Source: Lytechinus pictus
Lineage: Eukaryota > Echinodermata > Echinoidea > Temnopleuroida > Toxopneustidae
Assembly (NCBI RefSeq): GCF_037042905.1
Contig: NC_087257.1
Coordinates: 26,163,501-26,227,500 of the forward strand
Direction: 5' to 3'
Length of the DNA stretch: 64,000 nt
Every line of letters begins with the position of its first letter. The first letter of the stretch is position 1. The notes beneath the pieces were generated by a model. It saw nothing but the letters and a program-made list of their open reading frames with translations, was not told where the DNA came from and did not search any database. This document shows, piece after piece, positions 45,217 through 56,540 of this stretch. Made by a program: the position numbers and the translations under genes.

Positions 45217-46320
45217 CAGTGGCGTACCGTGGGTCACGGCATGGGGGGGGGGGGGGGGAAGGAACCAGCAAAACTTAGGAGTCACTTAAAGTGCGCTCAG
45301 TTGCCAAGTATACTGACCTAATAGAGACATTTTAAGGACAGTGCCATTAAACGGATATGTATCTCACTGATCAAATAATGCGAGCGAAGCGCGAGCTGAA
45401 AATTTTTGATATTCATAGCTAAAAAGGGACATTATAATCAAATTTTTGAAATCATAATACGTACCTGTCTCGCTAAACAATGCGAACGCGAAGCGCGAGC
45501 TGAAATTTGTGTATACATTGACCCCAAACAGGGACATATCATCTAATGTGAGTGCCAAGCGCTTGCTGATTTTGTTAGAATTACATCTAAACACATGAAG
45601 CAGTCATTGTAATCGGGATTAACATACGCATATCACTAATCAAATATTGCGAGCGCGAGCTTAAAATTTAGGAAATTCAGACCTGAAGAGGGGCATTCTA
45701 AGGCTTGTTTGTAGGAATTCACTAAGACCATACGTATTTCACTAACCAAATGATGCGAGCGCGAAACGCGAGCTGAAATATTTTATATTCAGATCAGAAA
45801 AAGGGACATTTTAAGGACTGATTTTAGGAATTCATGGAGAGCAGATATATCTCACCAATCCACTAATGCGAACGTAAGCACGGACAGGAAATGTTTTATA
45901 TTAAGACCTTAAAATGGGGCAATCACTTTATACAGTCATGAAAAAAAATCATATGCCACTAAAACAATAACTCGAAGTGCGAGGAATAATATTTGATGTA
46001 TATTGACTTGAAAACGGGAGGTTTTAGTCCAACAGGATTATATATCTCGTTAAACAGACAATACGAGCACCAGGAAAAATGAAGACATAGGCCCTAAGCA
46101 AATTACGTTTCATAAAGTTATGAAAAAATGGTTCTTATGTAATAATACATAACATAATTATGATATGATATAACATTATAATGAACAATAATTTCTTCTT
46201 TCCCACTATATTTCTCTTCCTTTCTCCCTCTTTTTCTCCTATCCCCCCTTTTTTTTGGTCAGCCGATGGGGGGGGGGGGGGGGGCACGTGCCCCCCATCC
46301 CCCCCGTAGTTACGCCACTG
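45217..46320. mobile_element. hAT-like element with monomer array, 1104 bp
   Basis: Begins CAGTGGCGTACC and ends as the complement of CAGTGGCGTAACTAC. It is flanked by TCCCAGAG (45209-45216) and TCCCATAG (46321-46328), 7 of 8 matching. The duplicated locus at about 46961 shows the unfilled site. After the left end comes a long G-run, then eight degenerate monomers about 105-110 bp apart (cores at about 45374, 45479, 45547, 45643, 45751, 45864, 45972, 46062), then a G-run before the right end. 8-bp TSD and CAGTGGCG ends indicate hAT. No transposase. Confidence 0.88.
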
Positions 46321-46369
46321 TCCCATAGTATATAAAATGGGTATTTTTGACATGTTTTGCCACCGTGAA

Positions 46370-46436
46370 GTAGTAGTAGTAATAGTAGTAGTTGTAGTAG
46401 TAGCAGCAGCAGTAGTAGTAGTAGTAGTAGTAGTAA
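46370..46436. repeat. (TAG)n microsatellite
   Basis: Interrupted TAG/CAG repeats; a shorter counterpart lies at about 47475-47530 in the other duplicate. Confidence 0.85.
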
Positions 46437-47218
46437 AATATAAGAAGTAGTAACAGTGGTTTTAGTGAAAAATAAAGTTGAAACAGTTGTAACCATATGA
46501 AATCAAACAAAAATAGAATGCATCCGAAATTGGAGGCAAAATATTTTTTGATTTTTATGGGCTATAAGAGTAATTGGTAATATATTTTTCGTAAGTATGG
46601 CACTTCATAAATCGATATCAAACATTATATATAATTTATATACACGTACCTGTGCAAACTTGAAATTAATGTTAGTGGATGAAGTTACTTGATTCGGACT
46701 GCTAATTTATATATGTTCTCTAATTGGCGTAGGTCTTATCTTGCACTCTTGTCAAAACCATTCAGCGTTGAATCAAACCTGAACTTAATGTGCCTTTCGT
46801 TAGCAAAGGCAAGATATTCAGAAATTTTACAATTTTTCACTGATATTAACAGATTAATGTATAACTTTGACAGGTTTCAGATAGTGTATTATTGTCGTCC
46901 GCTAAATGACCGTGCATGCTCTTTCAAAATGGACTCTCAATAAATAAACACTTTCCAATCCCCGAGTTTATAAAAATTGAAATTTTGGGTATGGTTTCCC
47001 ACCATGAATGATGCAAAAAGTATATATCCCATTCATTTTTTAATAAGTTTTGATAAACATTTTCACTGCTATGACTGAATGAAAAATAAGCTCATTGCCT
47101 TCGTTAAGTGTGTGCGAGTATGGTGTTCATCTTGTAATTGCATTTGCCACCTATCTTCTCCGAAACTAAAATTAAATGTTAATTTTAGATCATTGCTTTT
47201 TCATATTTTCTCTTTCAG

Positions 47219-47320
47219 GATTTGATTTCCATTCGAGTTTTCTGTATTTCCGGTTTTGAGGATTTGAGGATTCGTTCTTATACAGAGCAGGGACGTGAGA
47301 GGGAGACGTCCCTGTACAGA
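47219..47320 (+). other. Candidate upstream exon of the Cys/His gene
   Basis: 102 nt between TTTTCTCTTTCAG (acceptor) and AGA|GTAAGT (donor), open in one frame throughout. It could be a 5' UTR exon or a coding exon in phase with the ATG at 48137. It lies in the part of the duplication present only in copy 2. Splicing is inferred from signals only. Confidence 0.3.
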
Positions 47321-47753
47321 GTAAGTTGAATGATTTACCCGAATGCTATAAATAAATGCGTGTATTTCCTCCTACAATCCTACGTTTACCAATCATGTAC
47401 AGTCGTGATAAGATAATGCAAATAAGAAGTATAAAGACATTTAAACAAAGAAAAGTCATAGTTACAATAGCAGTATTATTATTATCATTATTAGTAGTAA
47501 GAGTAGTTGTAGTAACGGTAGTAGAGGTATACTATCAGTAGTCTTTAGTGAAAAATAAAGTTGAAACACCTAATTATGAAATATAAATAGTACTTTATAT
47601 AGGAGTAATTTGTATTATTATTTTCTCAATAGTATTTGTTATAAATTGATCTCAAATGTTATATATAATATATATATCCTTGATTCTACTCTACCCTTCA
47701 CACATATATTATAAACAATGATCAAAGCGATTGGTACATATATTCACGCCTCT

Positions 47754-47755
<2 letters not shown>

Positions 47756-47788
<33 letters not shown>

Positions 47789-47790
47789 TA
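47756..47790. repeat. (CA)n/(TA)n microsatellite
   Basis: CA repeat running into a TA repeat. Confidence 0.85.
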
Positions 47791-48136
47791 TATTGTGCAT
47801 TGTGCTGCATCTATTTTGTCTTGAAATTTGATTAAAAAGCTTTAGCTTTAAGACTTTACGCTGGGTGAAGATTTTGTTTTTCCTTTGTGTTTGCTACTTT
47901 CTTGCCTTATCACAACACTTTTCTTTATAACGTTGATTATTCCCGAAATTCTTTTTTGTTCTCGTTCAAATTTCGTTAGGTAGAATTTCAGATATCTAAG
48001 CAAAACAAAAAACAAAAAACACCAAATGAAACAACGCAAACACAAGTAATGACGGTCACCGATTGTTTATTTATAGAGATGCATTTTGGTTAAAATAATT
48101 GGTAGATTGTTTTCCTTTCTCTATTCTTTGATGTAG

Positions 48137-49526
48137 ATGCCGGCTCCAAGAGGAAGAGTTCGCCCATCAAGGGAATACGATGTTATAAGTATGAGGTGTC
48201 TTGATAAAACAAATGAAGGTTTGTTATTATTTACAATATTAAATAAAATGCATGAAATCGATAAATTATTTATATTGGAGGATAGCCCATTTCAGTGATA
48301 TTTTCAAAATATCACTGTTCTTCCATGGGGTACCAATCAAAAGAAAATAAGTTAAAGATGTAATACTGAAAATTGAATCAAAACATAAAACGCAAAACAA
48401 TAATCAACCTAGTAAACTCGGGACAAAATAATATGTAATATAACAAATAATCAAGATTCATAAAGATAACTTCTAATGTTTGATAATAATGGAATGTATC
48501 GTTAAAAAAAGATTGATAGCATGGGATGGTAGTTTGTTGTACAATGAAGCCCCCTTATATAGAAATGTCCTTTTACAACTATTCGTTTTTGGTTTTGGAA
48601 GACTGGTTAGCGAAGAAGTACGAAGAGAGTAATGATAAGATTTGACAGGAATTGATATTTTTATGTAATCCGGGGCACGATTATGCAGAACTTTGAACAA
48701 CATTATGATATGCTCACGCTGACGATCCCTAATATATTTTTTCCCAAGCCTTCCACGTGGAGAACAATAATCGTTCCGGTATGTAGTATGTCACTTGCCT
48801 AGGCCAGGGCAAACAAATTCGTAATATACTGACCAGAAAAGGGACATGATAAGGACTGCATTCATATGATACATATCTCATAAATCGAACAGTGCGAGGG
48901 CTAGCTTGAAAAATTGTGATATTCCAACCTAGAAAATTTGACAATTCTAAGCATTTTTAATATCCAAGAACAAAAATGAATACAAATAAACAATAATTGA
49001 TGCGAGCTAAGAAATTGTGATATTCCAACATGAAAACTGGACATTCTAAGCATTTTTGTAACCAAAGACAGAATGAGTACCTGACTTTATTATAACTGAA
49101 GTGAGCGCGAAGTGCAAACGAAAATTTTTGGTTTTCTAACCTAAAAACTTATGTCTTACTGTAAAAAGGGTGTTTCATAATGGAAAAGGGATACTTTTCA
49201 TTTTGAAAAGAGACATTTTTTCCTACGAGGAATTCTGGGGGCAACAAGTGTCCCCCTGCCCCCACCCCCCAGTTCCTCCGCCCCTGCACCCTTCTGATCA
49301 AAATACAGGTTTAATAAGCCCCAAGTTGCTCTTGTAGTTCACCAAGTCAATATTTGGAAAACCTTTCAGAAGAAAAGTAAAAAAAGAACTGTGAGTGTGC
49401 CAAACCTCATCTTTACAAATCTGTTATTGTTTTGATCTTTCCATATATAGGGAGGAGATGCAAAAGAACCACTAAGCATCTCAGCGGGCTCTGTCCAACC
49501 CATTTAAAGCCATATGACGACTCACA
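48137..49526 (+). CDS. Candidate spliced gene with a C-x9-C-x10-C-x2-H module (partial)
   Basis: Two exons, 48137-48218 and 49451-49526, joined by a 1232-nt intron. The first follows CTTTGATGTAG and starts with ATG (MPAPRGRVRPSREYDV...); its donor is AAG|GTTTGT. The second follows CCATATATAG and ends TCACA|GTAAGT, a strong donor. The phases fit: one nucleotide carried over, no stop. The joined product has C21, C31, C42 and H45, with the pattern CxxxTxxG..C..(T)....LC.TH, like small zinc-binding modules that I recall annotated as DUF5763 or similar; the function of such modules is unclear. Residues 1-13 are basic. The protein must continue past 49526, but I could not identify the next exon. 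It could instead be part of a mobile element's accessory gene. No comparable frame exists elsewhere in the window. Confidence 0.45.
48473..48741 (-). pseudogene. LINE ORF2 C-terminal fragment, inside the intron
   Basis: The minus strand encodes REHIIMLFKVLHNRAPDYI, then YHYSLRTS and CKRTFLYKGASLYNKLPSH, the standard C-terminal block of jockey/CR1-clade LINEs. It lacks everything upstream. It lies within the candidate intron of the Cys/His gene. Confidence 0.8.
48820..49290. repeat. Monomer-bearing remnant of a G/C-run element
   Basis: 'actgaccagaaaagggacat', 'gtgcgagggctagctt' and related monomer phrases repeat about every 110 bp. The right side ends in C-runs and GTTCCTCCGCCCCTG, the complement of a CAGGGGCGGAGGAAC end. 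No left end found, so it is truncated. Confidence 0.6.
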
Positions 49527-49627
49527 GTAAGTATCCACCCTTATTTTCCTTCAATTTGACATGCATGACCTACTTTTGAATATAAATCCTCAAACAGATG
49601 ACTGAGGATATGGATTTAACAGGATAT

Positions 49628-49845
49628 TACACAGTAAAAACGCTGTTTAAGATTTTATACAACGCTGTTTACTATATGAACCTTACAGTATTTGTTTAAC
49701 CGTTTAAACAATTACGTTTAATTTATTGAAGATTAGATATTGAAAATTAAACTTTGTTGCTTAAGATTTAAACACTTGTTTAAAATGTTTAAACAATTAC
49801 TGTAAGGTTCATATAGTAAACAGCGTTGTATTTTTTTACTGTGTA
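49628..49845. mobile_element. Palindromic MITE with TACACAGT ends
   Basis: TACACAGTAAAAA at the left and its complement at the right. Next inward, ACAACGCTGTTTACTATATG and AACCTTACAGTA are inverted in the right half, followed by GTTTAAAC-type palindromic words in the middle. No ORF. Confidence 0.75.
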
Positions 49846-52820
49846 GGGGAGCCATAGGTTTACACACAATGGAAAAGTGATATTCGAATATCGATTAATC
49901 GCGATTAGGAAATCTATTTCATTTTGCGTTTGGGCAGAAAAATCTCACTTTTAAACGAGATTCTAATCGCGATTCGACTTCTAGTAAAAAGCAGGCTTTT
50001 TCAGAATATCGCAATAACTATACCGAGCGTTTTGTTTGTGAACAAAAAAAAAAAAAAAATCGATTTTATCTGTCCCATATCACTCTTTACGCGTGTAATG
50101 CATGCAGTTTATGGATGCACTTTATGTTATTTTGGAGACGTTGATCCCGTGTAGCAAACAAATGTTTTCTTTGATGATAATTTGCGATTTAATTTACCAC
50201 CATATTTTCATAGTTCTCGATCTGGTAAATTGGAATCAGCTCATTTTCCTTTGTGAAATCATGAAATTTTAGCTCAAAACCGATAATTCTGATGACAAGT
50301 GCCACAAAAGGCATACAAACATTGCTTGGAAAAATACCCTACATTTTCCGTGCTTCGCTAATTTCTCAGCAATTGCATTTTTATTTTTCAGAGCCGTTTG
50401 GCACATTTTTTTATTTATACATACAAACACTTAGGCTGTAATTTTTATTGGATTTTGTTCGAACTCCTTTAGAGGTCGTTACCAGAAGTCTGCGGCCCGG
50501 CCGGGGAGGGGGGGGGGGGGTGGGGGGTCAGTAAGATGTATTGCTGTACACATGCGTTACCAAATTATTTCCAAACACCCTCAACTAGTAAACGAGTTTT
50601 TCTCTGTGTGCAAAATAACCCCCTAAACAAGTTTTTTTTCGCGGGCTTTATTTACACATTTTGGCCCCTAAACAAATTGTCGCCAGAATACGACTCCGGG
50701 GAAAAGCTTGGGGGAAAATTATACCATAAACACGTTTGGCTATAGACCCTAGATCTATAGTCTTGAAATAAAAACTTGGGGAAAAAACACCCTAAAATGC
50801 TAAATACGTTTGACCCCGAGATTGACCATTGACCAGATTGACCAGTCTTTCAAAACCAGCCTTTTTATTTTCTTCGAAAATCGGTGTTTTTAACGAGTGC
50901 AAGCGCGGCCCACGTCCAAAACTGAAAAACGCTCCCTTTAAACGATTTTTTGTTTGGGGGGTGGGTCACACATATGTACAGCAATATATTTGATTGGCCC
51001 CGTGGTCTGCGGACGCTCTGTTGGTTGCTTTCCCGGGTGTATATTAAATGGTAAAACACACACATCGGAATTCCAATCGCGTTCAGAATTAATGCGGTGT
51101 GTGAAGAGTGGCTACATTTACATATCGAAATAAAATCACGATTCAAATTTCAATCCTTTTGCGTGTGAACGTATATGTAGCTATATAAGATGTTAGGGTT
51201 GGTGGTCGTGGGGGGATATTGCAGAGCAGTCGGACCCACCACGGGTGGTCCTTAAAATTATCATTTTTTTTATTTTTTTTTTGAAAAACCTGCTGAAGAA
51301 AAGGTGAAAGTGACTGAACCAAAGCAAAATAATTCTGGTCATTTCTGCATTTGGACAAAATTATGTCAAGCAGCCTGTAGACAAATTCCCATAATGCATG
51401 CTTGGCCTATATACTACAAGTACAATGTGTTATCGGCAGATGTATCCTAAATTTTACTATACAAACTTTGTTTCGTGCGCCATGATGCATACTAACTAGG
51501 CGTTTTTTAATTAATCGCATAAAAGTCACTGAACACAGAAAGAGTCACTGAACACAGAAAAGCCGGTAGAAAATTTAACCACAACCCCTCTCATTTTCTT
51601 CGTGTATATTTTAAAGTGAGAAGTTTCACCATGAAAGGTGGAAATTTTTTCTTGCCTGGTCGTTAAACTCCCTCCATGAATATATTATGATAATTAAGCC
51701 GAAATAATGACCATCCGGACCCGACCCTGACACCTCTGCTACATCACCGGTTGGTATCCACAAACATGATTTGTTTTCAATTAAATGTGAATAAAATTAA
51801 TGTTTAGTTTGCAAGTTGATGTATGCCAAAAATGTTCACTCTTGAATAATTTATTTTTAGTGGGATCCATATGAGCTGCTTTTTTCAGGCTAAAACTATT
51901 GCAGCTTGTGATATGCGCAATCACGATTTCATAACATCCAGTTTTCAAGTTAATATTTCCACTGATTTCAGCACGCGCTTTGCAATTGCATTATTCACGT
52001 GTTGAGTTAAGTATTTCTGAAAGTATAGTCCTTAAAATGCCCCCTTTTAGGTCAATTATAAAATTCAAAAATTTATTTTCGCGGTCCTGGTGGACGAAGC
52101 CAAGGGGATGTAACTACATGTCCTTATTTATGAAACTAAAGAAATAAGCATGCTATTCGTATTGCCTGGTAAATTAGATAACAAGCAGTTCGAGTATTCA
52201 ACATTTTGATTGAGCGTGATACGTCCCGCATTTTGTTCATGGTTCATATTTCCCTTCTTTTTCTTTCTCTCTCTTCTGTCCCCCCTCTCCCTCCCACTCT
52301 CTCTCCCTCTCTCTTCTATTCTGCTCTCTGACACCTTATCAATCTCATTCTCCCTTTAGAATTAAGTAATAATGCATTAGGCCCAAGCACTTAATGCTCA
52401 TTCGATGCTTCTCTAGGCTTTAATCGTGTAATTTACCTTACTTCAGTTTAAAAACAGTTTTTGTGGGGTTTTCATGATTTTGTATAACAAATCACAATAT
52501 AAGTAATTCAAAGATAAAGAGAAATAAGAACTAATAAAAGATAAAAACAGCATACACATTATTAGTTTGAATTAGAAAAAGTACAGCATATCAACAGATA
52601 ATAAGTGATAAACATGTAGTGAAGCAATCACTTTGTCTCTTCTATATAAGTATTCCTCATCCCCGATAGTATAGTAAAGGCAAGAATGTAATAACAGCGT
52701 GATAAAAATCAGGTTATTTACCAATTATTAAAGATTAACAAAATTCCATCCTCAGAAGGCACATTAAGATATTCTTCAGTTACAAACATTAATAATGATA
52801 GAATATCTTACAACTTAAAT
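49846..52820. other. Intergenic; G-run, CT-rich tract, monomer remnant
   Basis: A G-run with surrounding GGCCCGGCCGGGGAGG lies at 50490-50527. Monomer-like sequence on the reverse strand lies at 51880-52090, and a CT-rich low-complexity tract at 52250-52330. No gene recognised. Confidence 0.4.
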
Positions 52821-53153
52821 CTCTATTTCCGAAAATAGCTTGTAAGTTCATTATTTTTCTTGGCAATACGATATTCAATATCCTTGTTAGTGGTCAAATA
52901 TGCTATATAACCGTCGAAAATTGGTGGTTTGTTCTGAAATTTACAAATATAATATTCAAGCAAAAGAAACAAATATGTAAGCAATTTATCATAACCGAAC
53001 ATCTTTTCAAATTTTGAAACATTCTGTAAATCAGGCTTTTTGGTTTCCTTAATAATAGCTTTCATAACTTCATCCCAAATGGGTTTCACAACAGGACATT
53101 ACCAGAAAGATGTAAATAGGTTTCCGGGTCACTGTTACAAGATGAACAATTAA

Positions 53154-55309
53154 CCCTAAGAAGACTGGGGGGCTGATTCAGCCCCCCCCCCCCGACATTT
53201 TTCGCGATAAATCCACCGCTCGAAATTTTTTGACCGCGTCACTCGCTGAATTTTTACTTTCAAGTCTCGCGCAACTTCTGAGACCAAAGTTGTGACCCCC
53301 GGGTACGCGGTTCCGAAATTACGCAACATTTCGTAAGTGCATGCAGACCCAAAAGTACTCAAAAACGTGAATTTGTGTACAAATCCATTGCAAATAGTGT
53401 ATTAAGCCAAAATTCATAAAATGTATCATTATTTTTCATTTTACTGCTTAAAATCAATTAATTTTATTTGTTTATGGTCAAAATAAAGTCCCTGACAATT
53501 TCCATTGAAAAAACAATAAAAACAAAAAGTCGAAAACAGAGAAATACATAAGAAAATTAGAAAACAATAGAATACATAAGAACATAGATGTGATGCTGAA
53601 ATTTTTTAAAAATAAATTTGATCAGATGCCTATCTAGAGTATGTGAAACAAAAATGAGCATGTTAGGGGTATTTTTTATTAATTAGATTAATTTTACGCA
53701 TAAATTAGCATATGAGCAATGAGATTTTTCGCTGAATTTGATATTATAGTTTTGTAAATAATGCCATGGGTAACGCGCGTGCCAATTTTCGTCGCGATCG
53801 ACGGCCGAGATCATAAGGGGGGCTGAATCAGCCCAGGCGCGTAGCCAGGGGGGGGGCGGTGGGGGCGGTCGCCCCCCCAAAAAAAACGTCCCCAAAAAGA
53901 AAAAAAGAAGGGAAAAAAGAGAGGAGAAAAGGAAAAGGGAAGGGAGGAAAGGGAAGAAACGTAGCTTTGTGTTTTTTTTCTTTTTATTCTTTATTTTTCT
54001 CAAAAGAGAGACTCCTTCACTAACTTTTGCTCTAAATTTATATATGAATTTTGCTTCCGCGCTGCGCGCGGTTAAATGACAATATTGAAGATCTCCATTG
54101 TTTCCCCCACCCTTTCTCTAACCCTGTTTTTCCACCTCAGCTATATGTGTTTCTTGCCAGTTAAAGTTCAAATGTATACATTAGGGCATGGAATTAGAGT
54201 GAGGTTAGGCCGAAGTATATGAAGTTATATTTTTTTAATTGATCGCGCAACTTCTGGTCGGGTCGGCTCCGGGCGGGTAAAATCTTTATATCAATTTCTG
54301 CCGTCACCTCCATAAAGTCAACTTCTCCCGCTTTTCAGCTCATTACTAAACAACCATAATTTTGGGGCAAACAGGTTCCTAATTTAAAAAGAGGAAGGTA
54401 TAAAATTCGTGTCGTATTAAATTAAAAAAAGTACAATATTTTTTATCAAATTCTATTAAACTTCATGTCATTTCCCTGCACATTCATCTCCTGTCCTGTT
54501 TTGCGCCCTCAGTTTGAAATTTTGAATGACACTTAAGTTTCTTTATAATTCAAAATGAAGCGCTTCATGATAAGTCAAAGAAATTAGGCATTCTTTTTTA
54601 TATAATTTCAATAAATCACAGAAGTTTCAACTTTTTGCGCACTTTTTTCCTTGTAATGAAGTTCAATAATCTTAGAAAATTAATTGAATTAGAGCCGATG
54701 GGGTATTGGAGATATCTGCATTTGATGAAACGTCCGCCCTTTGAAATTTCAAAGTTTCGTTGCTCTGCGCGGGGAGGAATATCTTCCTTCCGGCATATAC
54801 ACTTCTTCTCCTCTGTTTTGCGAGTTAAAGATATGCACTGTCGCTAAATTGTTTGTAATCAAATCTGATCTTTCAAAGGGAAGTATTCAATATATGTTTG
54901 AGAATACCGTTTTCTCGGGACCTTTTTCATGGCAAAAAATTGATAAAATGTTTTAGCTTCCGCGCTTCGCGCGGGGTTATTATTATTTTAATTTCCTCCA
55001 TTGTATTCCTTTTTTGTGCGTTCACAATCTTTTTTAAAAAGAAGGTTCAAAATCACAATATAGTCAACTGAATTTGAGCTGATATAGGTACTAGAGACAA
55101 GAGAGACGGCTCTTTTTCATTTTAATTTATGAAACACCAAAAGCTTCGCGCTTCGCGCGGGAGGGGGAAACTCCCCCTCCCTGCACCCACCCCCTAGGGA
55201 GCGCGCTTCGCGTGCATTTACCGCCCCCTCCAAAATGAAATCCTGGCTACGCGGTTGAATCAGCCCCCCCCCCCCCCCCAGGTGTCAAAATAGCCCAGTC
55301 TTTTTAGGG
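53154..55309. mobile_element. TTAA-type (piggyBac-like) element, copy 2, inserted in the LINE
   Basis: Starts CCCTAAGAAGACTGG and ends as the complement of CCCTAAAAAGACTGGG, with TTAA at 53150-53153 and 55310-55313. G-run/C-run hairpins around GCTGATTCAGC and GCTGAATCAGC lie near both ends. It is related to copy 1 at 2409-3195, but about 1.4 kb longer because of a further insertion. No transposase. Confidence 0.85.
53834..55257. mobile_element. hAT-like element inserted in the TTAA element
   Basis: Begins CAGGCGCGTAGCCAGG and ends as the complement of CAACCGCGTAGCCAGG (14 of 16). It is flanked by AATCAGCC at 53826-53833 and 55258-55265 (8 of 8). The left side has G-runs and a C/A-run. The interior has three to four spaced GCTTCGCGCGG segments (about 54060, 54962, 55147, 55207). 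No transposase. Confidence 0.9.
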
Positions 55310-55413
55310 TTAAGGGAGTCCTTCCCAAGTTTAAGTTTATACAGGAACTCATTAAATCCTATTGTTTTACAAAATAATTTGAAAATAAAAAGAGCGCATG
55401 CACGCGTGTCATT

Positions 55414-55437
55414 ATAGTAGACTATATAGTCTACTAT
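55414..55437. repeat. Perfect 24-bp palindrome
   Basis: ATAGTAGACTAT followed by its exact reverse complement; half of it is repeated just downstream. Confidence 0.9.
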
Positions 55438-55763
55438 TATAGTAGACTATTATAGTTATTTACATGAACTCTCTACCAATTAACCCCATCTGTGTTATGG
55501 AGATCATTCCCAAAAGCTATACGTTTTTCTAGAACACATGGTTTCAATAGAATACTATATACATATATTTCGGGATTTTCTGAGCTCTCAAGAACCACGG
55601 GCTCATGATTTCATCAAAAATTTCATGTGGGATTACCTTACTTTTCAGTTATGCTTGTACAGTGATAATCTTATTTATTGTCTAATTTCTTATCCCGATT
55701 CGTTTTATAATGATATCATGCTTTCTATCTGTACATGCACAATTTGATAGCACTATAATCGCA

Positions 55764-56336
55764 TACATTCGTTATTCCGAAGGTTCGTTAGTCCGAAAAC
55801 GAAAAGAGGAACGTAATTCCGAAGGTTCGTTAGTCCGAAAACGAAATGACGTTCGTAATTCCGAAGGTTCGTTAGTCTGAAAACGAAATGAGGTTCGTAA
55901 TTCCGAAGGTTCGTTAATCCGAAAACGAAATGAGGTTCGTAATTCCGAAGGTTCGTTAGTCTGAAAACGAAATGAGGTTCGTAATTCCGAAGGTTCGTTA
56001 GTCCAAAAACGAAATGAGGTTCGTAATTCCGAAGGTTCGTTTATCCGAAAAAATGAAATAATTTGTGGCGAAGCCGGGAAAACCGGAAGGGTAAGCGTGG
56101 TGGAGGTGGGGGGGGGGGGGAAGCAACGGGGGGGTTGATTGTTTGGACCAGAAAAGGGGTGATAAAGACCCGGCCCTTTTGGGCTTTTTTTTACATTTTC
56201 GGATTAACGAACCTCATTTCGTTTTCGGACTAACGAACCTTCAGAATTACGAACCTCATTTCGTTTTTGGACTAACGAACCTCATTTCGTTTTCGGACTA
56301 ACGAACCTTCGGAATAACGAAGCGTCGGAATTAAGA
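55764..56336. mobile_element. Foldback element with tandem-repeat ends (TU-like), short copy
   Basis: The left array 55764-56052 (about seven units of TTCCGAAGGTTCGTTAGTCC + GAAAACGAAATGAGG) and the inverted right array (about 56195-56336, three to four units) enclose about 140 bp with a long G-run at 56107-56120 and GAAGCCGGGAAAACCGG. Same family as 22806-26466; its spacer has TGAGG where the other has TAAGG. Confidence 0.8.
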
Positions 56337-56540
56337 AAGAATGCGAATTGAACATGCTATGGGTATACTACCTCCTTCGTATATACTTTTCTTTCTGTTT
56401 TTCAGAAGTTAAAAAAGACGCGCTTTTTTGGGTTGCAAAAAATAGGGGGCCGGTGCCTGCCCTAAATTGGTTGGACACATAATTACCCTCATGCTGGTTA
56501 AAAATTTACCGAATATTTTTTTCATTGTACCCGTACCCTC

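Larger units (their letters stand above)
44985..47690. repeat. Local duplication of about 0.5-1 kb
   Basis: 44985-45216 plus 46321-46640 matches 46700-47690 in order: TCTTGCACTCTTGTC, AACAGATTAATGTATAACTTT, AATAAATAAACA.TTTCCAATCCC, GTGAAAAATAAAGTTGAAAC and ATTATATATAAT words. Copy 1 is split by an hAT-like element; copy 2 is uninterrupted there but contains about 450 bp (47010-47460) missing from copy 1. Confidence 0.75.
52823..55400 (-). pseudogene. Tx1/L1-like LINE C-terminus, interrupted by a nested insertion
   Basis: On the minus strand, 55400-55314 encodes LFCKTIGFNEFLYKLKLGKD..., and across the inserted element the frame resumes at 53149 with CSSCNSDPETYLHL. After one frame break it continues as KPIWDEVMKA, then a LEYYI..FQNKPP segment and YRIAKKNNEL. 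A Cys/His-containing tail of this style (C..C......HL...C) is typical of Tx1/L1-like LINEs. The reading frame is restored if the inserted element and one TTAA are ignored. Confidence 0.7.

Noticed and set aside
45364..45594. Frame with repeated SSRFALALF-like phrases
   Set aside because: Translation of the degenerate monomers; the same phrase appears in unrelated elements (57122-57337).
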